Shown piece after piece: positions 51,095-63,327 of a stretch of DNA of 64,000 nt (its first letter is position 1; each line of letters opens with the position of its first letter). Where the stretch lies: contig NW_026111748.1 of the NCBI RefSeq assembly GCF_024679095.1, forward strand, positions 232,501 to 296,500. Reading direction: 5' to 3'. This DNA is from Eriocheir sinensis (Eukaryota; Arthropoda; Malacostraca; Decapoda; Varunidae). A program made the translations under genes and the position numbers. The notes under the pieces are model-generated. The model was not told the DNA's origin. It was given only the letters and a program-made list of their open reading frames with translations, and did no database searches.

Positions 51095-51790
51095 GTGTGC
51101 GTGTGTGTGTGTGTGTGTGTGTGCATGGCGAGAGTACGCGAGCCAACCAACTCAATGACACTGCGGAGGGAAGGAAGGGAGGAAGGCAAGAAGGAAGGAA
51201 GGAAGGAAGGCAAGGAGTCAGAGAGTACAGCAGATAATGAAAACGAGAGGGAGAACGACAACCCAAACGACACAAGTACTGCAAAGGGAAGGGAAGGAAG
51301 GAAGAGAGGAAAGAAGAAGAAAGGAGACACGGGATACTACAGAGAAATAAAAAGAGAAGGAGAGAGGGAAAGAGACAACCCCATGACACTGTTGCAAAGG
51401 GAAAGAAGGAAAGGAGAAGGAAGGAGGGAAAGAGGAAAGGAAGGAAGAAATGTCAGAGTACAACAAGATCGAAAAAGAGGAACGAGGGAACGAAGAAAGG
51501 AAGAAAGACATGTCAGAAAGTACTACAAAGAACGAAAAAGAGGAAGAGAGAGGGAAACACAACTAAACCGAAAGAAAGCAAGGAAGAAACACAGAAACGA
51601 AGGCAGGAAGGAGAGTATTACAGAGACCAAAATAAATAAAGGGAGAGATAACCACAGGGACAAAGGGAAAGTTGGAAGGAAGAAAGAAAGAAAACCTGGA
51701 AGGAGTCAGAGTACTCCAGCTAATGAAAAAGAGAAAGCGTGTGAGAGAAGGGAAGAGAGTAGAAAGGAAAAAAAGAAGAAATATCTGTAA
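51095..51790. repeat. (GT)n and purine minisatellite with GTCAGAGTAC core
   Basis: GT at about 51094-51123. Then purine-rich DNA in which (GTCAGA)GAGTACA(G/A)CA-type cores recur at about 51219, 51277, 51452, 51513, 51613 and 51706, roughly 60-175 bases apart. The 231-codon plus frame is Lys/Arg/Glu-rich and judged a shadow. Confidence 0.8.
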
Positions 51791-52640
51791 CGTTCCCTTT
51801 CTTTCTTTCTCTCTGGTTCAAAGCTCCCACATTTCCTCTGGTTTCCTATTTCTCTGTTTCTCTATTTTATCTGTTTCCTCGTCCGCCTAAGCCTCCCGTA
51901 GCGACTCTCATAGGTAACAAAACTTTAGTCGTGTGTAAGGTCGTGGGTCCCGCTGACGAGATGCAACACTGAGTCGGTCCCTCCCGTTTTTGAGACTGTC
52001 TATCCTGTTCACACTACTTCCTTTGTGGCCAAGAAGGGGAGACTGATGAAAAACTAAGCCCTTGGGTTGGAGATGTTTTCTGTTGTTCGTTTTGGTTGTG
52101 TGATTGTGTTTATGGTTGGTGCGTGTGTGTGGTTATTGTGTGTGATCTTGTGTTGGTTGGTTGGTTGTTAGTAAGGTTGTTTTGTGAGTAGTTTTGTTTG
52201 TTTTGTTTTGTTTTGTTCATGGTGATAGTAGTTGTGTTAGAAGTGATGATGATGATGATGATGGTGGTGGTGATGAGGAAGAGGGGTGTGAATAAGTGGA
52301 ATGGGAAAAGATGATGAAGAGCAAGAAGAAGAAGAACAAGAAGAAAAAGAACAAAAACAAGAAGATGAAGATGAAGACAAAGATGGATGTTAGATGTAAG
52401 ATGTATACCAACAAAAAAACAAGAGGTATAAAAACAAAAACAATAACAAAATGACAGCTAGAAGATAATGACAATGATAACGATGACAAGATAAGAAAAA
52501 CAATATAAGAAGAATGAAAAACGAGGATGGAAAAAAAATAACGCAAGGAAGACAAAGGAAAACAAAACAAGATAAATAAACAAGGAAAATAGGAAAAGGA
52601 AGATGAGAAAAGGAAATGAGCAGCAACTAGGAAAACTATC
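51791..52640. other. Intergenic: GT-rich then A-rich low complexity
   Basis: GTTTTG/GTGTG-rich stretch at about 52080-52260, a GAT trimer run near 52245-52270, then an AAGA/AACA-rich stretch. No gene recognised. Confidence 0.6.
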
Positions 52641-52649
52641 ATTAAAACA

Positions 52650-52806
52650 CCACCACCACCACTACCACCATCACCACCACCACCACCATCACCACCACTG
52701 CTACCACCACCACCACCACTACCACTACCACCACCACCACCACCACTACCACCACCACCACTACCACCATCACCACCACCACCATCACCACCACCACCAC
52801 CACCAG
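52650..52806. repeat. (CAC)n trinucleotide array
   Basis: CAC/ACC trimers with CAT and TAC interruptions over about 157 bases. Poly-His in one frame and poly-Val on the other strand. Confidence 0.95.
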
Positions 52807-53033
52807 TACATCCATCTTGCCCACAGTAATTATTGCCTCCAAAAATGCAACAAATTCCTGCGGTTAGAACTATTTCCTGTGCTGCTGCTAATTAATGACG
52901 TGTTTTGCTAATAAGGACCGATAATTAGCCAAGTTCAATTCACACAACTGCTTTATATAAATTACTGCCTCTGGTATTGCTGGGTGGGGATGTCGCTGCT
53001 GGTAGTAGTGGTAGCAGCAGTAGTTATGGTGTT

Positions 53034-53036
<3 letters not shown>

Positions 53037-53079
<43 letters not shown>

Positions 53080-53164
53080 AGAGATTAAAAATACATTCTG
53101 GGTTAAAAAAAAAAAAAAAACGACTTAGTATCGAAATTATGGTAGTGGTTGTGGTTGTGATGGT

Positions 53165-53213
<49 letters not shown>

Positions 53214-53260
53214 AGAGATTAAAAAGACGTTCTGGGTTTAAAAAAAAAAAAAAACGACTT
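53037..53260. repeat. (TAG)n array duplicated with flank, period 134 bp
   Basis: Two TAG arrays (about 53037-53079 and 53166-53213) are each followed by AGAGATTAAAAA, TTCTGGGTT, an A15 run and CGACTT. A segmental duplication copied the microsatellite and its unique flank together. Confidence 0.9.
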
Positions 53261-53735
53261 TGTACTGAAATTAAACATAAATTCAACTAAAATTCCTACG
53301 TTCTCTCAACCTTCCAGTTCGTTGTATATAATATTCACCTCCTCTTCTGCTTGAAACTTCTCCTCCTCCTCCTCCTCCTCCTCCTCCTCCTCTGACATTG
53401 AATACCACTTCAGGCAAAATATGACCTCTTGGATCTTGTAGGTGCTCAGTTTGTCATGTCTTCAGCGTCATAACTTCACTAAAACAAACTCTCCTTCTCC
53501 TCTACGCCCTTCCCAACCCTCCTCCTCCTCCTCCTCCTCCCCCCATCCCCCCCAGTAACGGTTAACACACGACGCAATACTTTAGTCCAGAAAGTATAAT
53601 ACAGAATCGGTTATAACAGGTCTTCCTGAAGCGAGTCTCGTGTCCCTGGATGATGAAACGGGACTCGAAATGTTCGCTCTCTCATTAGCTAAACGGACAA
53701 TTAACTTATAACATTATGCTAGGCTCCGCTTACCC
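53261..53735. other. Ordinary sequence with (CTC)n runs
   Basis: CTC trimers at about 53358-53390 and 53519-53540. No gene recognised. Confidence 0.55.
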
Positions 53736-54013
53736 CCAGAGACAGATAGATAGATAGATGAAAAGGTAGATAGATACAGATAGATAGAAAGGAAAAGACA
53801 GATAGATAGAAAGGAAGAGAAAGATGAGGAAAGGAGAGATAAATAGATATGGATAAAAATAGATAGATAGGGGTTGAGGGAGAGGGAGAGATGTAGATGG
53901 ATAGATAAAGGCAGATACAGATAGACAGAGATAGAGATAGATAGACAGAAAGATCGATGGATAGAGGAAGAGAGAAAGGTTAGGTAAGGGGAGATAACTA
54001 GATAGATAGAAAC

Positions 54014-54059
<46 letters not shown>

Positions 54060-54313
54060 TCAGAGGAGAGGAAAGGGCAGAGGTGGAAGCGAACGAAAGA
54101 AACACTCACAAAACTAGGTCACCAGATGAATTGACAGACTGACAGAGACATGGAAACAGAGGGAGGGGAGGGAAAAAAATCGAGGTAGGTGTGTATGTAT
54201 GTATGAATGTAGATATATACTTTACCTTGGATATATAACAGACATACGTAGGAGAATACACAGGCGCTGGAGATAGATAGATAGACAGATAGACATATAC
54301 ATAGATAGATAAG

Positions 54314-54354
<41 letters not shown>

Positions 54355-54355
54355 G
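53736..54355. repeat. (GATA)/(GA) microsatellite cluster
   Basis: GATA-rich degenerate array at 53736-54010, GA at about 54017-54055, GATA again near 54272-54312, GA at about 54319-54351. Confidence 0.88.
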
Positions 54356-54399
54356 AAGGTGAATGAAATAAAAATGGGAGAGAAGTTGAGAAGATTAGG

Positions 54400-55000
54400 C
54401 AAGGGAAGAGAAGAGATGAGTCATTACCCGAGAGGAAAATGAGGAGATAAAGAGCAAATGAGATAAAGGAGTAAAAATGGAAGAGGAGGAGGAGGAGGAG
54501 GAGGAGGAGTTAAATGTAAGAGGAGGAGGAGATAAAGAGCGAATGAGGGGAAGAGAGGAAAAGGAGGAGAAAGGAGATGAGGAGGAAAAGGAGGAGGAGA
54601 TAAAAAAAAGAGCAAATGGCGGATAAGAGGATGGAAGGAAAGGAAGAGGAGGAAGGAAAGGAGGAAGAGGAGAGGAGATAAAGAGCAAATACAGGAAAGG
54701 AGGAAGATGAGGAGGAAGAGGAAGGAAAATAAGAAGATAACGGAAAGAGGGAAGGAAGAGGAAGAGGGAGGAAAAAGTAGGAAAGAAGACGAAGATGGAG
54801 GGAAGGAAGATGAGGAGGAAAGGAAGAGGAGGTGGAAAGGAAGACGAAGAGAGGGGAGGAAAAGGAGGGAGAAGGAGGAGGGGGATATTAAAGAGCACAT
54901 GAGGAAAATGAGAAAGGATAGAAGGAAAGGAGAAAGAGGAAGAGGGATAAAAAAAAGAAGAGGAGGAGGAAGATGAGGAGGAGGAAGAAGAGGCTCCACT
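54400..55000. repeat. Purine block with GATAAAGAGC(A/G)AATG spacers
   Basis: GATAAAGAGCAAATG-type phrases recur at about 54448, 54529, 54598 and 54678 and as TTAAAGAGCACATG at about 54888, between (GGA)n runs. They suggest an 80-bp-scale unit. Confidence 0.82.
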
Positions 55001-55079
55001 CACCTGGCCGACACGGAAGCGCTGACTGATTACCTGAGCTGAAACTAATTATGTGTTATGGCATCTTTCATGAGCCTGC

Positions 55080-55573
55080 TTTGGGCCCTCCTTGCCTCCT
55101 TTTGCCTCCTCCTCCTCCTCCTCCTCCTCCACTTCCTTCTCCTCCTCTTCTTTTTCTTCTTCCCTCAACTCTTCCTTTAACCTTTCCTTCCCTTCTTCCA
55201 TCTTTTCATTCACTTTCTCCTCCTCCTCCTCCTCCACTTCCTTCTCCTCCTCTTCTTTTTCTTCTTCCCTCAACTCTTCCTTTAACCTTTCCTTCCCTTC
55301 TTCCATCTTTTTCTCCTCCTCCTCCTCCTCCACTTCCTTCTCCTCCTCTTCTCCTTTCCCTCCTCTCTTCTTTTCTTTCCTTCCTTCTTCCATCTTTTCA
55401 TTCTCTCCCTCCTCCTCCACTTCCTTCTCCTCCTCTTCTTTTTCTTCTTCCCTCAACTCTTCCTTTAACCTTTCCTTCCCCTCTTCCATCTTTTCATTCA
55501 CTTTCTCCTCCTCCTCCTCCTCCTTCTCCTTCTTTCCCCTTTCCCACACACTCTCCTCAACACCCTCAACCAC
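55080..55573. repeat. Pyrimidine minisatellite, ~85-105 bp units, open on the minus strand
   Basis: CCACTTCCTTCTCCTCCTC starts at 55129, 55234, 55330 and 55415. The minus strand is open for 174 codons (55049-55573) and repeats a Glu/Lys heptad-like phrase (EKMEEGKERLKEELREEEKE). It would form a charged helix if made, but no start context or conservation evidence supports a gene. Confidence 0.85.
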
Positions 55574-56990
55574 AAAGTTTTTTTTTTTATTATTACATTT
55601 TCGAAAATTCTGAGGAACTTGGCGGCGGCGGACGATAACTTAGTTTTGAGGGGTGGCAAAAATAGGGGTGAAAAGTCTGACACCTCTCCCCCCCCCCCCT
55701 CCCCCACCCCCTCCTTGTCCTGCCCTACCTCCTCCCTCCCTCCGAACCCTTACACTTAGTCCATTAGGAGTGACGAACCTTCCCCTGCACAACACCACCC
55801 ATTCACCCGTAAGGAAACTAGATAAGAGAGGACGCTTGAATCTGGGAAATGGTGTGAGAACCTCTTTTTTTTTTTTTTAAGGACGACGATAAACACACAC
55901 ACAAAATAAAAGGGAAATAAATAAAGAAAGAAAGAAAAAAAAATAGAGGAGGATGAACGGAAAAATAAATAAATAAATAGTATAAAAAGTTAAAAGAATA
56001 AAGTAAATGATAAAAGATAGCACACAAAATAAGAGAAATAAATAAATAAAGAAAGAAAAAGAAAAAAATTGAAGAGGATGAATGAATAAAAAAAAATAGT
56101 ATAAAAAGTAAAAAAAAAAGGATAAAAAAAAATAGCAGGTAGTTTCAAATAAAAAAATAGAAAGGTAACACTTGCTTACGTAAAATCATCTCCTGGCTCT
56201 CATAACTTTTCCTTTTCTTATATTACTTAAAAAAAAAGATTGAAGATTTAAGAGAGTATCCACACATTCCTTTTCTATACCCGAATATTTAAAAATCTTT
56301 GAACCACTGAGCTCTACTTCCACTTCTCTTTTACCACCTATTCCTCTTTTCCTTCTTTTTCTTTAGCATCGTTATTGTCATCATATCTATTCTTTCTCAG
56401 GTACTTTTCCTGCTAATGATGCCGCAAGTAATAAGAATGTAAATAAGAATAACAATAACATTAAAATTATTATTATTATTATTATTATTTTTATTATCAT
56501 TTTTAATATTGTCAATCGAGGTAGTGGCAGAAAAGAAGGTGTAAGTATTTCTAGAAGCAGCAATAATGGGGTTCACAATATCATTAGCACGGTTCAGCCT
56601 AGATACGCGTGGTGACATGGGCGCCAGATGGTACTATTCTGCTGTCGTGCGGCGTATAATTATAACACATGTATATGGAAGATCCGCCTCTAGACACCCA
56701 TTGTTATTAATCTAACCAAACATACTCAAGGCTGCCTACAGGGACCCAGGCCTCTGCCCCACTCGTCCTGAATCTCGGTTAACACTACTCAGGTAATACA
56801 TCACAAGGAGTATTCCAGCCCCCCATCACTTCCTCGCTGTTAACTGTTAATGAGCTGATTGAAGATGCTCTTTAGACTTAACATGACGGTAAGAATGACT
56901 CGGGGACACGCAATGTTAATGTCCACAATCTGGTACCGATGGTGATTGAATTCCTTATTAAATATCTTGGTTTTCTTAATCCACCAGCAT
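55574..56990. other. AT-rich intergenic DNA
   Basis: A C-rich tract at 55690-55720, AAATAAATA/GAAAG-rich stretches at 55880-56130 containing an approximate duplication (55900-55985 and 56030-56105), and a short (ATT)n at about 56466-56490. No gene recognised. Confidence 0.6.
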
Positions 56991-57504
56991 CTCGATATAG
57001 CTTCCCATCCCTTCCATTCCATTCAAGACACTCCCAACTATTACTAGGGCGCACTGAGGGATACATTGCTTTACTAATAACTGATAAACTAAGCAAATTA
57101 TTTTACTAACACACAGACTTCTCGATATAGCTTCCCATCTCTTCCATTCCATTCAAGGCACTCCCATCTATTACTATGGCGCACTGAGGGATACATTGTT
57201 TTACTAATATCTAATACTCTAACCAAGATATTTCACTAACACCCTGACACCTCGATATATAGCTTCCAATCCCTTTCCATTCCATTCAAGACACTCCTAA
57301 CTATTATCAATTTAACTCAAGGAAACGCAGCAAGTATACACATATTGTTTTACTCTCAACTAATTAACTAACCAACTTGTTTCACTTATAAACATTCAGG
57401 CGCCTCGGTTTTGCTTCCCATCTTTTTCCATTCCTTCTGCGACACTCTCCTCCACCACTAAATTAGCTCAGAGAAACGTAATAAGTGTGCATACATTGCT
57501 TTAC

Positions 57505-57554
<50 letters not shown>

Positions 57555-58960
57555 GAGACGAAACAGGTAGAGAGGGAAGAGTGCGGGCGCAATTAGCTAC
57601 CTGTTCATTAGTCCCCAAACACCTGAGTCGCCAAGAAAGCGAAAGTGAAAGCGACGAGAGAAGGGGAAAGAGAAAATGAGAATATATATTATAAAAATGA
57701 AGGGACAGGGAGGTAGACTATTAAATATCTTAAAATACACAACAAACAACATAAAAGTTAAATAAAATATGAGCAACAAGTTAAAATTATAAAATACGCT
57801 ATCAAAATCATAACATATAAATATAACAATAAGTATATAAATAAATAATCTACTGTGATCAAAGAAAAAAAAAAATAAAACAACAAAATATACATACATA
57901 CAAACACCTGCCTACTTATTTAACATCCAAACACGTCGATGCTGCCTCTCATCCCTTCCCATTCCTTCCAAGACACTCCCGCTCATTACTAAGGAGAGTT
58001 ATGGATGCATTATTTCACTAACAACTAATAAAGCAATCAATTTATTTCACTTCACCCACACACCTCGATATTGCTTTTCATCCCGTTTCATTCCTTATAA
58101 GAAACTCCCAACTATAACTAACGTGACTCAAGTACGCATTGCTTTACTAATAACTAATTAACTAACCAACTCATTTCACTTATTAACATCCAGACACCTC
58201 ACAATGGCTCCCCGTCCCTTTCCAGACAAGACACTCCCACCCATTACGAGAGACATGGACACATTGCTTCACTAACAAGTAATGATGCATTTAACTTGAC
58301 ACATATATACATTTAGACGGCTCAATCCTGCTCCCCATTCCTTGTGTAACCCTCCTACGCATTCCTAGTATAACATACGTACAATGGGCTGGTGTGTCTA
58401 TATTTCCGTGCTAACTTTAATAAATTCACTAGAGGTCACATGAAGGTCATAAGTCATATTTCACGCCCAATCCATTACCAAGTTCACTGAGGGAAACGTA
58501 ATAAGTACAGATACAATGCTTCACTATTAACTAATTTCACTTGCAAGCGCCATGAGGCCTCTATATTGCTTCCCACCCCTTTCCATTCCATTCAAGACAT
58601 TCCCGTCATTGCCAAGGGAACTCGAGCTATCTGTTATGCATACTCGCGTCCCGGTACAGACAGCTCTCAATCCCCTCTGTGCTGAATTACCTTATTAGCG
58701 CTCTGACAGACCCATCTGGAGCCCCGTAACATCCCATTCCATCTGTGACACTCCCACTCATCACCTGCTATGTCCATGCTCACTTCGGGACCAGCGAGTA
58801 TAATAAATCGCTATCTATTTGTACTACAACTTATTAACGTCCTGACATCTCGATATTGCTCTCCATCCTTTTCAATCTCTTACGTGAGGGTGTTTTATGG
58901 CTAAGGGGACTCAAGAGAAGTAATTATCCATTATAAATATTACTTGTATTACCAAACTAA
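56991..58960. repeat. Diverged ~130-bp satellite array
   Basis: Units open with CTCGATATAGCTTCCCATC-like words at 56991, 57121, 57251, about 57404, 57935, 58064, 58198, 58321, 58559, about 58716 and 58849. They continue with TTCCATTCCATTCAAGACACTCCCA, ATTAC(T/G), and TACATTGCTTTACTAATAACTAAT. Left-hand units are most alike. The array is interrupted by (ATT)n at 57508-57553 and an AT-rich insert to about 57905. Confidence 0.88.
57508..57553. repeat. (ATT)n microsatellite inside the satellite
   Basis: Fifteen ATT trimers at a unit break. Confidence 0.95.
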
Positions 58961-59227
58961 TGCTTTGTAACTTAACTAAAACTCACACCAAAGCCTTACT
59001 CCTTATTTTCAAGTTTAGTCTCGGTCAAAGCAGCAGTCGCTATTCTTACTTAATTATGATGAACTATGTCACTATGCATAAATTCCACTAAGATGTGTAT
59101 ATAGTATTATGGAGTAGTGGATACATATTACCTAACAACCAGCTAACACATCTACTGACACACCTCAGGGCTTTAATTTGTATTTTTTTTATTCTTTCTC
59201 AAACCACAACTCGCTATCTTTCGCTGC

Positions 59228-59228
<1 letters not shown>

Positions 59229-59278
<50 letters not shown>
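59229..59278. repeat. (ATT)n microsatellite
   Basis: About 17 ATT trimers joined to a LINE remnant on the right. Confidence 0.95.
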
Positions 59279-59279
<1 letters not shown>

Positions 59280-59450
59280 CTTCCCATCGTATGAGCCTCT
59301 TCCGCCATTCTACATGTAATTGTTCCTTTGATCTGCAACTCTTTCCCTCAGCATAATATTACAAATGGTCCCTCTCTCAACACATTTAAAAGTTAGCTCA
59401 AACATTACCTTCTGGACTCTTATTCGCCTGCTTCTTATATCATTTTTATC
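59280..59450 (+). pseudogene. LINE C-terminal remnant (third type)
   Basis: One register reads CNSFPQHNITNGPSLNTFKS, stop, LKHYLLDSYS. The pattern W-SLP-xI-xxPSLxxFKxxLKxYLL is the C-terminus of several non-LTR reverse transcriptases. It differs from families L1 and L2. A Trp is lost and a stop interrupts it. Confidence 0.6.
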
Positions 59451-60110
59451 CTCCCTTAGCTTTTTACATCAACTCTCCATTAGTATCTGTACATTCATCC
59501 ATTATTGCATATTTTCCAAGGTAAATAATCTTTTCTCTGACCATTATTATAAATTTCCAGTGAATAATAAATTGTTGTTGTATTATTGTATGGTATTATA
59601 TTGTCATTGTATATTTTTTTCTAGTATTTTGCAGTGTACATATTTTGCAGTATTTATTACTTTATAATATTGCTTATTCGTGCTGTTAACTTTTGTTGAA
59701 ATTTGTTTATTATTTTATTTTACTCTGTTTATTATCAAGACTGGCCTCCAAAGCTGTAAACTAACGTTACTGTATTCTCATGGCTATTATTAAATGTTTC
59801 CAATATTTCAAGGGTTACTAGAAGGCAAGGCAGAGATAGCCTACTTGTCACCTCTAACAGTACTGGCAATAAAAGTATAGTAGGCTTGTATATAGATCGT
59901 GAGGGTATCTGTATTATGTTTACCGTAAAACTATGTCGCAGCAAAGAAAAGATTGAAAAGAGGCATAACTCGAAAAGTAGACATTTGCGACGGAAATGAG
60001 GTACAAAATCGTGCAATTCACTACATCTATCACCAGAAAACATGAACCACGTAAGAAAATCGTTGGTTGGGTGAAACTGTAAATTGTCCAACAAAAGTCC
60101 ACAGTAACGT
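59451..60110. other. AT-rich intergenic DNA, no feature
   Basis: Non-repetitive. The minus frame 59735-60094 (119 codons) has ordinary composition but no family I recognise; weak candidate only. Confidence 0.4.
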
Positions 60111-60640
60111 ACCCTAAATACCCCCTAAACCAAGCATGTATAGCCTACGACCGTGAAAGTAATACAATGACCCACACAGCAACTCACCCTGAATGATCCC
60201 AGAGAAGGAAAAGTATGTATTTAAAGGTGGAAGCGAGTAAATCCACACAGTAACACTCTGAATGACCCAAAAGAGAAGATTAAGCGATGTAAACAGCCTC
60301 AAAACATTTAAGAGCCACACAATAACACCTTGACAACCCCAAGAGCATATTAAACGATGAAAACAACCTTCAATACATATAAAAAGCCACACATAAGCTC
60401 ACCAAAATGCCCTAAAAGAGAAGACAAAAGCATGTAAACGCCCTTGAAAACATAATGGGCTACACAGCAACTCGCCTTGAATACCCCGAAGGAGGAGATT
60501 AAGTATGTATCTAACGGTAGCAACATGAAAATCCACACAGTAATACATTGACTGCCCCAAAAGAGAAGATTAAACTATGTAAACCACCTTCAAAACATAT
60601 AAAAAAGTCACATATTGCCTTACCGTGGATATCCCGTTGC
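60110..60640. repeat. ~73-bp minisatellite, seven units
   Basis: CCACACAGCAACTCACC-like words start at about 60171, 60243, 60313, 60386, 60460, 60532 and 60606. They are followed by TGAATGACCCCAAAAGAGAAGATTAA and ATGTAAACAACCTTCAAAACATATAAAAAG. The minus frames 60114-60392 and 60350-60538 are products of the array. Confidence 0.88.
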
Positions 60641-60689
60641 CTGCCTCGTCCTCACACCAGCACAGCACTCGAAGCTACTGACCTTCACA

Positions 60690-60870
60690 AAGCTCACATC
60701 TGCTATTTTCAAAGGCCGAAAAGGCTACCAATCGGGTTTTAATGAGTGTTCTTTTTGGTTCATGGCACAGAAGAATGGTTAAATTGCCACCAGGGTCGTA
60801 AGTCTACCCCTGGCAATGCGTGAAACTCCCTCGAAAGCCTTGTCAAATGTGTGGTTGGTTGCCAGCTGTT
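60690..60870 (+). mobile_element. Dispersed ~170-bp repeat (family F)
   Basis: CACATCTGCTATTTTCAAAG, AATCGGGTTTTAATGAGTGT, GGTTCATGGCACAGAAGAAT, GCCACCAGGGTCGTAAGTCT and CCTCGAAAGCCTTGTCAAAT, matching 36580-36765 in order. Confidence 0.82.
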
Positions 60871-60949
60871 CACGAGTATAAGTTTAAACAGTGACTGGCA
60901 TTTCTCAACCTCACTTTCAAGGCATTTTCCCTGCCAGGCGTTCAACTTG

Positions 60950-60990
60950 AAATACTATTTTTTTTTTTTTTTTTACCTCGGAGTTCGTGT

Positions 60991-61024
<34 letters not shown>

Positions 61025-61400
61025 TAAGCTTTCTGCATTACCCGGTTGAAAGCTTACTGTTCAATGTGTTCAATGGTTATAGTGTGCTTGTGTGTGGTGC
61101 TGGTTTAAACGCTTTTTGCTTCGGATATACGGTAACTAGACATCACTGAGTAGACCCTCGTTGCTATAGTGTTTACCATGCACCTTAAAAATGGAGATTA
61201 TAGTTTACCGTTTAGATGAGTTACATGGATAAAAATAATACAAGTAGTCTCAAGCTAACTGACAGATGCAATAGTTAGGGTGGTACTAATAGTTGTAATA
61301 GCAAACAAGAATTAGAAAGAGGACTAATTATATATAAATGTTTCGTCAGGCAGCCACAAGAACTCACACGACTGGTCTTAGTATTCGTACGCTGATCCGC
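60950..61400. other. Poly-T, (GT)n and AT-rich intergenic DNA
   Basis: T run at about 60957-60974, GT at about 60992-61022, otherwise unremarkable. Confidence 0.6.
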
Positions 61401-61866
61401 CTCCTCCCTCCTTTCCGCACACATCTTTCACTCCTCCCCCTTCCCTCCCTTCCTCTCATCCCCTTCTCTCTCCCCCCTCCCCTTGGTTCCTCCTCCCCCT
61501 TCCTCCCCTATTGCTTCCACTCCCCATTCCTTCCTCGAGCCCCCTTCCTCCCCTCTCCTTCTTCCCCTCCCTTCCTCCTCCTCCCCCTTCCCGCTTGCAT
61601 CCTCTTCCCCTTCATCCCTTCTCCCTCTCCTTCTCCCCTACTCCCCCTCCCTCAAATACCCCAGTTCCCTCTTCCCTCTCCGCCTCATCTCCCTCTTCCT
61701 CCTTTCCTTTCTGCCCTTCTCCTCCACTTCCCTTCTTCCTTCTCCCTCTCTCTCTCTCTCTCTCCTCCACCTCCCTTTCCTTCCGTGCCAACCAGAGAAA
61801 TAGGATCAAGAGATACTCCTAACGACCTTCCTTGAAAATATTGCAACTCGATACTTCTGCTGCCCA

Positions 61867-61909
<43 letters not shown>
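61400..61909. repeat. Pyrimidine block and (CA)20
   Basis: CCTCCCC/TTCC-rich DNA to about 61790, then a CA array at 61869-61909. Confidence 0.9.
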
Positions 61910-61910
<1 letters not shown>

Positions 61911-62555
61911 GGGTATTTTTAGTGGTTTACAATACCCCGTAAATATGATAAAGAAGGATCTGAATGGAATCCTTCTGTTTACTCGATACCTGTTTATAGT
62001 TTATTCGTTTATTATTACTATGAGAGAGAGAGAGAGGGAGGACGTTACCGTTATTACCGAATATTATTTCTTACTGTATATTCAAATCATAATTACGAGA
62101 ATGAAGATTTGCTACCTATGAAAGATGCTTTAAAATATTGTGAAGTGTTGACCTTGATGTTGCGCGCGCCATCTGTGGAGAGCTTGGAGAAATACGATCG
62201 TTGGGTTACTTTTTTATTTATAGTAGAAACTCGGTGCTTAGAAACAGCTGTCTCTAGTGAATGAATGAGGCTGCCCTGTTACTTCTATCCAACATATTTC
62301 CTTCTTTACTACCCTTCCCTCCCCTCACCTCCACCGTTGTCAGATTATCGTACTCAGAGGATCGTATTTACTGTTTTCTGGCCCATAACTATTGCCGAGA
62401 AACACCATTAGTTAACCATTTTAACGATAACTATATATAAAGCCAGTTATTGGGGTGAGGAAGACAGTTTTGGGGTCGGAAATTGGCAAACTTAATTAAG
62501 AGGCTGAGTACGACAATCTGGCAACGGTGCTCGGAGTCATCTTTCCTTCCCTTCA
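61910..62555. other. Ordinary intergenic sequence
   Basis: No gene or repeat beyond a short GA run at about 62022-62038. Confidence 0.5.
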
Positions 62556-62559
62556 AACA

Positions 62560-62885
62560 CAACTTTCCCTTTTCTTTCCTTTTCACTCATAACAACTACT
62601 ATGCTCTTCCTTTTTCATCATCTTCCCTCTTCTTTTCATCCCTCCTTTCATCTTTCCTCCTCCACCTTTCCCTTCTCCTTCCCTTCTTCCAAGCACATCT
62701 TTCCCTTTCCTTTCCTTTCTTTCCTTCTCTCACCCCCAACTACTATGCTCTTCCTTTTTCATCATCTTCCCTCTTCTTTTCATCCCTCCTTTCATCCTTC
62801 CTCCTCCACTTTTCCCTTCTCTTTCCCTTCTTCCAAGCACATCTTTCCTTTCCTATCTCTCCTTCTCTCACCCTCAACAATGCGG
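62560..62885. repeat. 145-bp tandem duplication, pyrimidine-rich
   Basis: AACTACTATGCTCTTCCTTT starts at 62593 and 62738. Both continue with CATCATCTTCCCTCTTCTTT and CTTCTTCCAAGCACATCTTT. Confidence 0.92.
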
Positions 62886-62899
62886 GGCCTGAAACCTCA

Positions 62900-63226
62900 T
62901 CAACGGTAAACGGTAAACGGTAAACTCTATCCTTCCTCTCAACTACATTTTAAATTAACTACCTTATCAAATGTCTTCCTAACTTCCTCCTCCCCCTCAC
63001 TCCCCGTCCCTTATCGATGTCACGACGATATCACCAACACCACGTACCGTACAGCATCGCCAGGCCAACACACACGGACACGGACACAGATAACACCCAC
63101 CCACACGCCCGCTAACAGGTGACTGGGGCAAGGAGGGACAGAGTTGATGACGTCAGGCTGATAACATGGTCGGCTTGCGCACTGAATAGCTGTTTCCTTC
63201 GCTAACTGTATGATGTTCGGTTGACG

Positions 63227-63259
<33 letters not shown>

Positions 63260-63296
63260 ATGTATATGGAAGTCTTGTTTTTGTGTGTGATTATGG

Positions 63297-63327
<31 letters not shown>

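Noticed and set aside
51095..51790. 231-codon Lys/Glu/Arg-rich plus frame
   Set aside because: Begins in a GT array and continues through a purine minisatellite; no domain or biased codon use.
56466..57900. Centromere or replication origin from AT-rich satellite
   Set aside because: The array is short and diverged; no evidence for function.
59735..60102. 119-codon minus frame as a gene
   Set aside because: Composition is ordinary, but no homology, splice context or conserved motif could be recognised; left as a weak candidate within the intergenic note.
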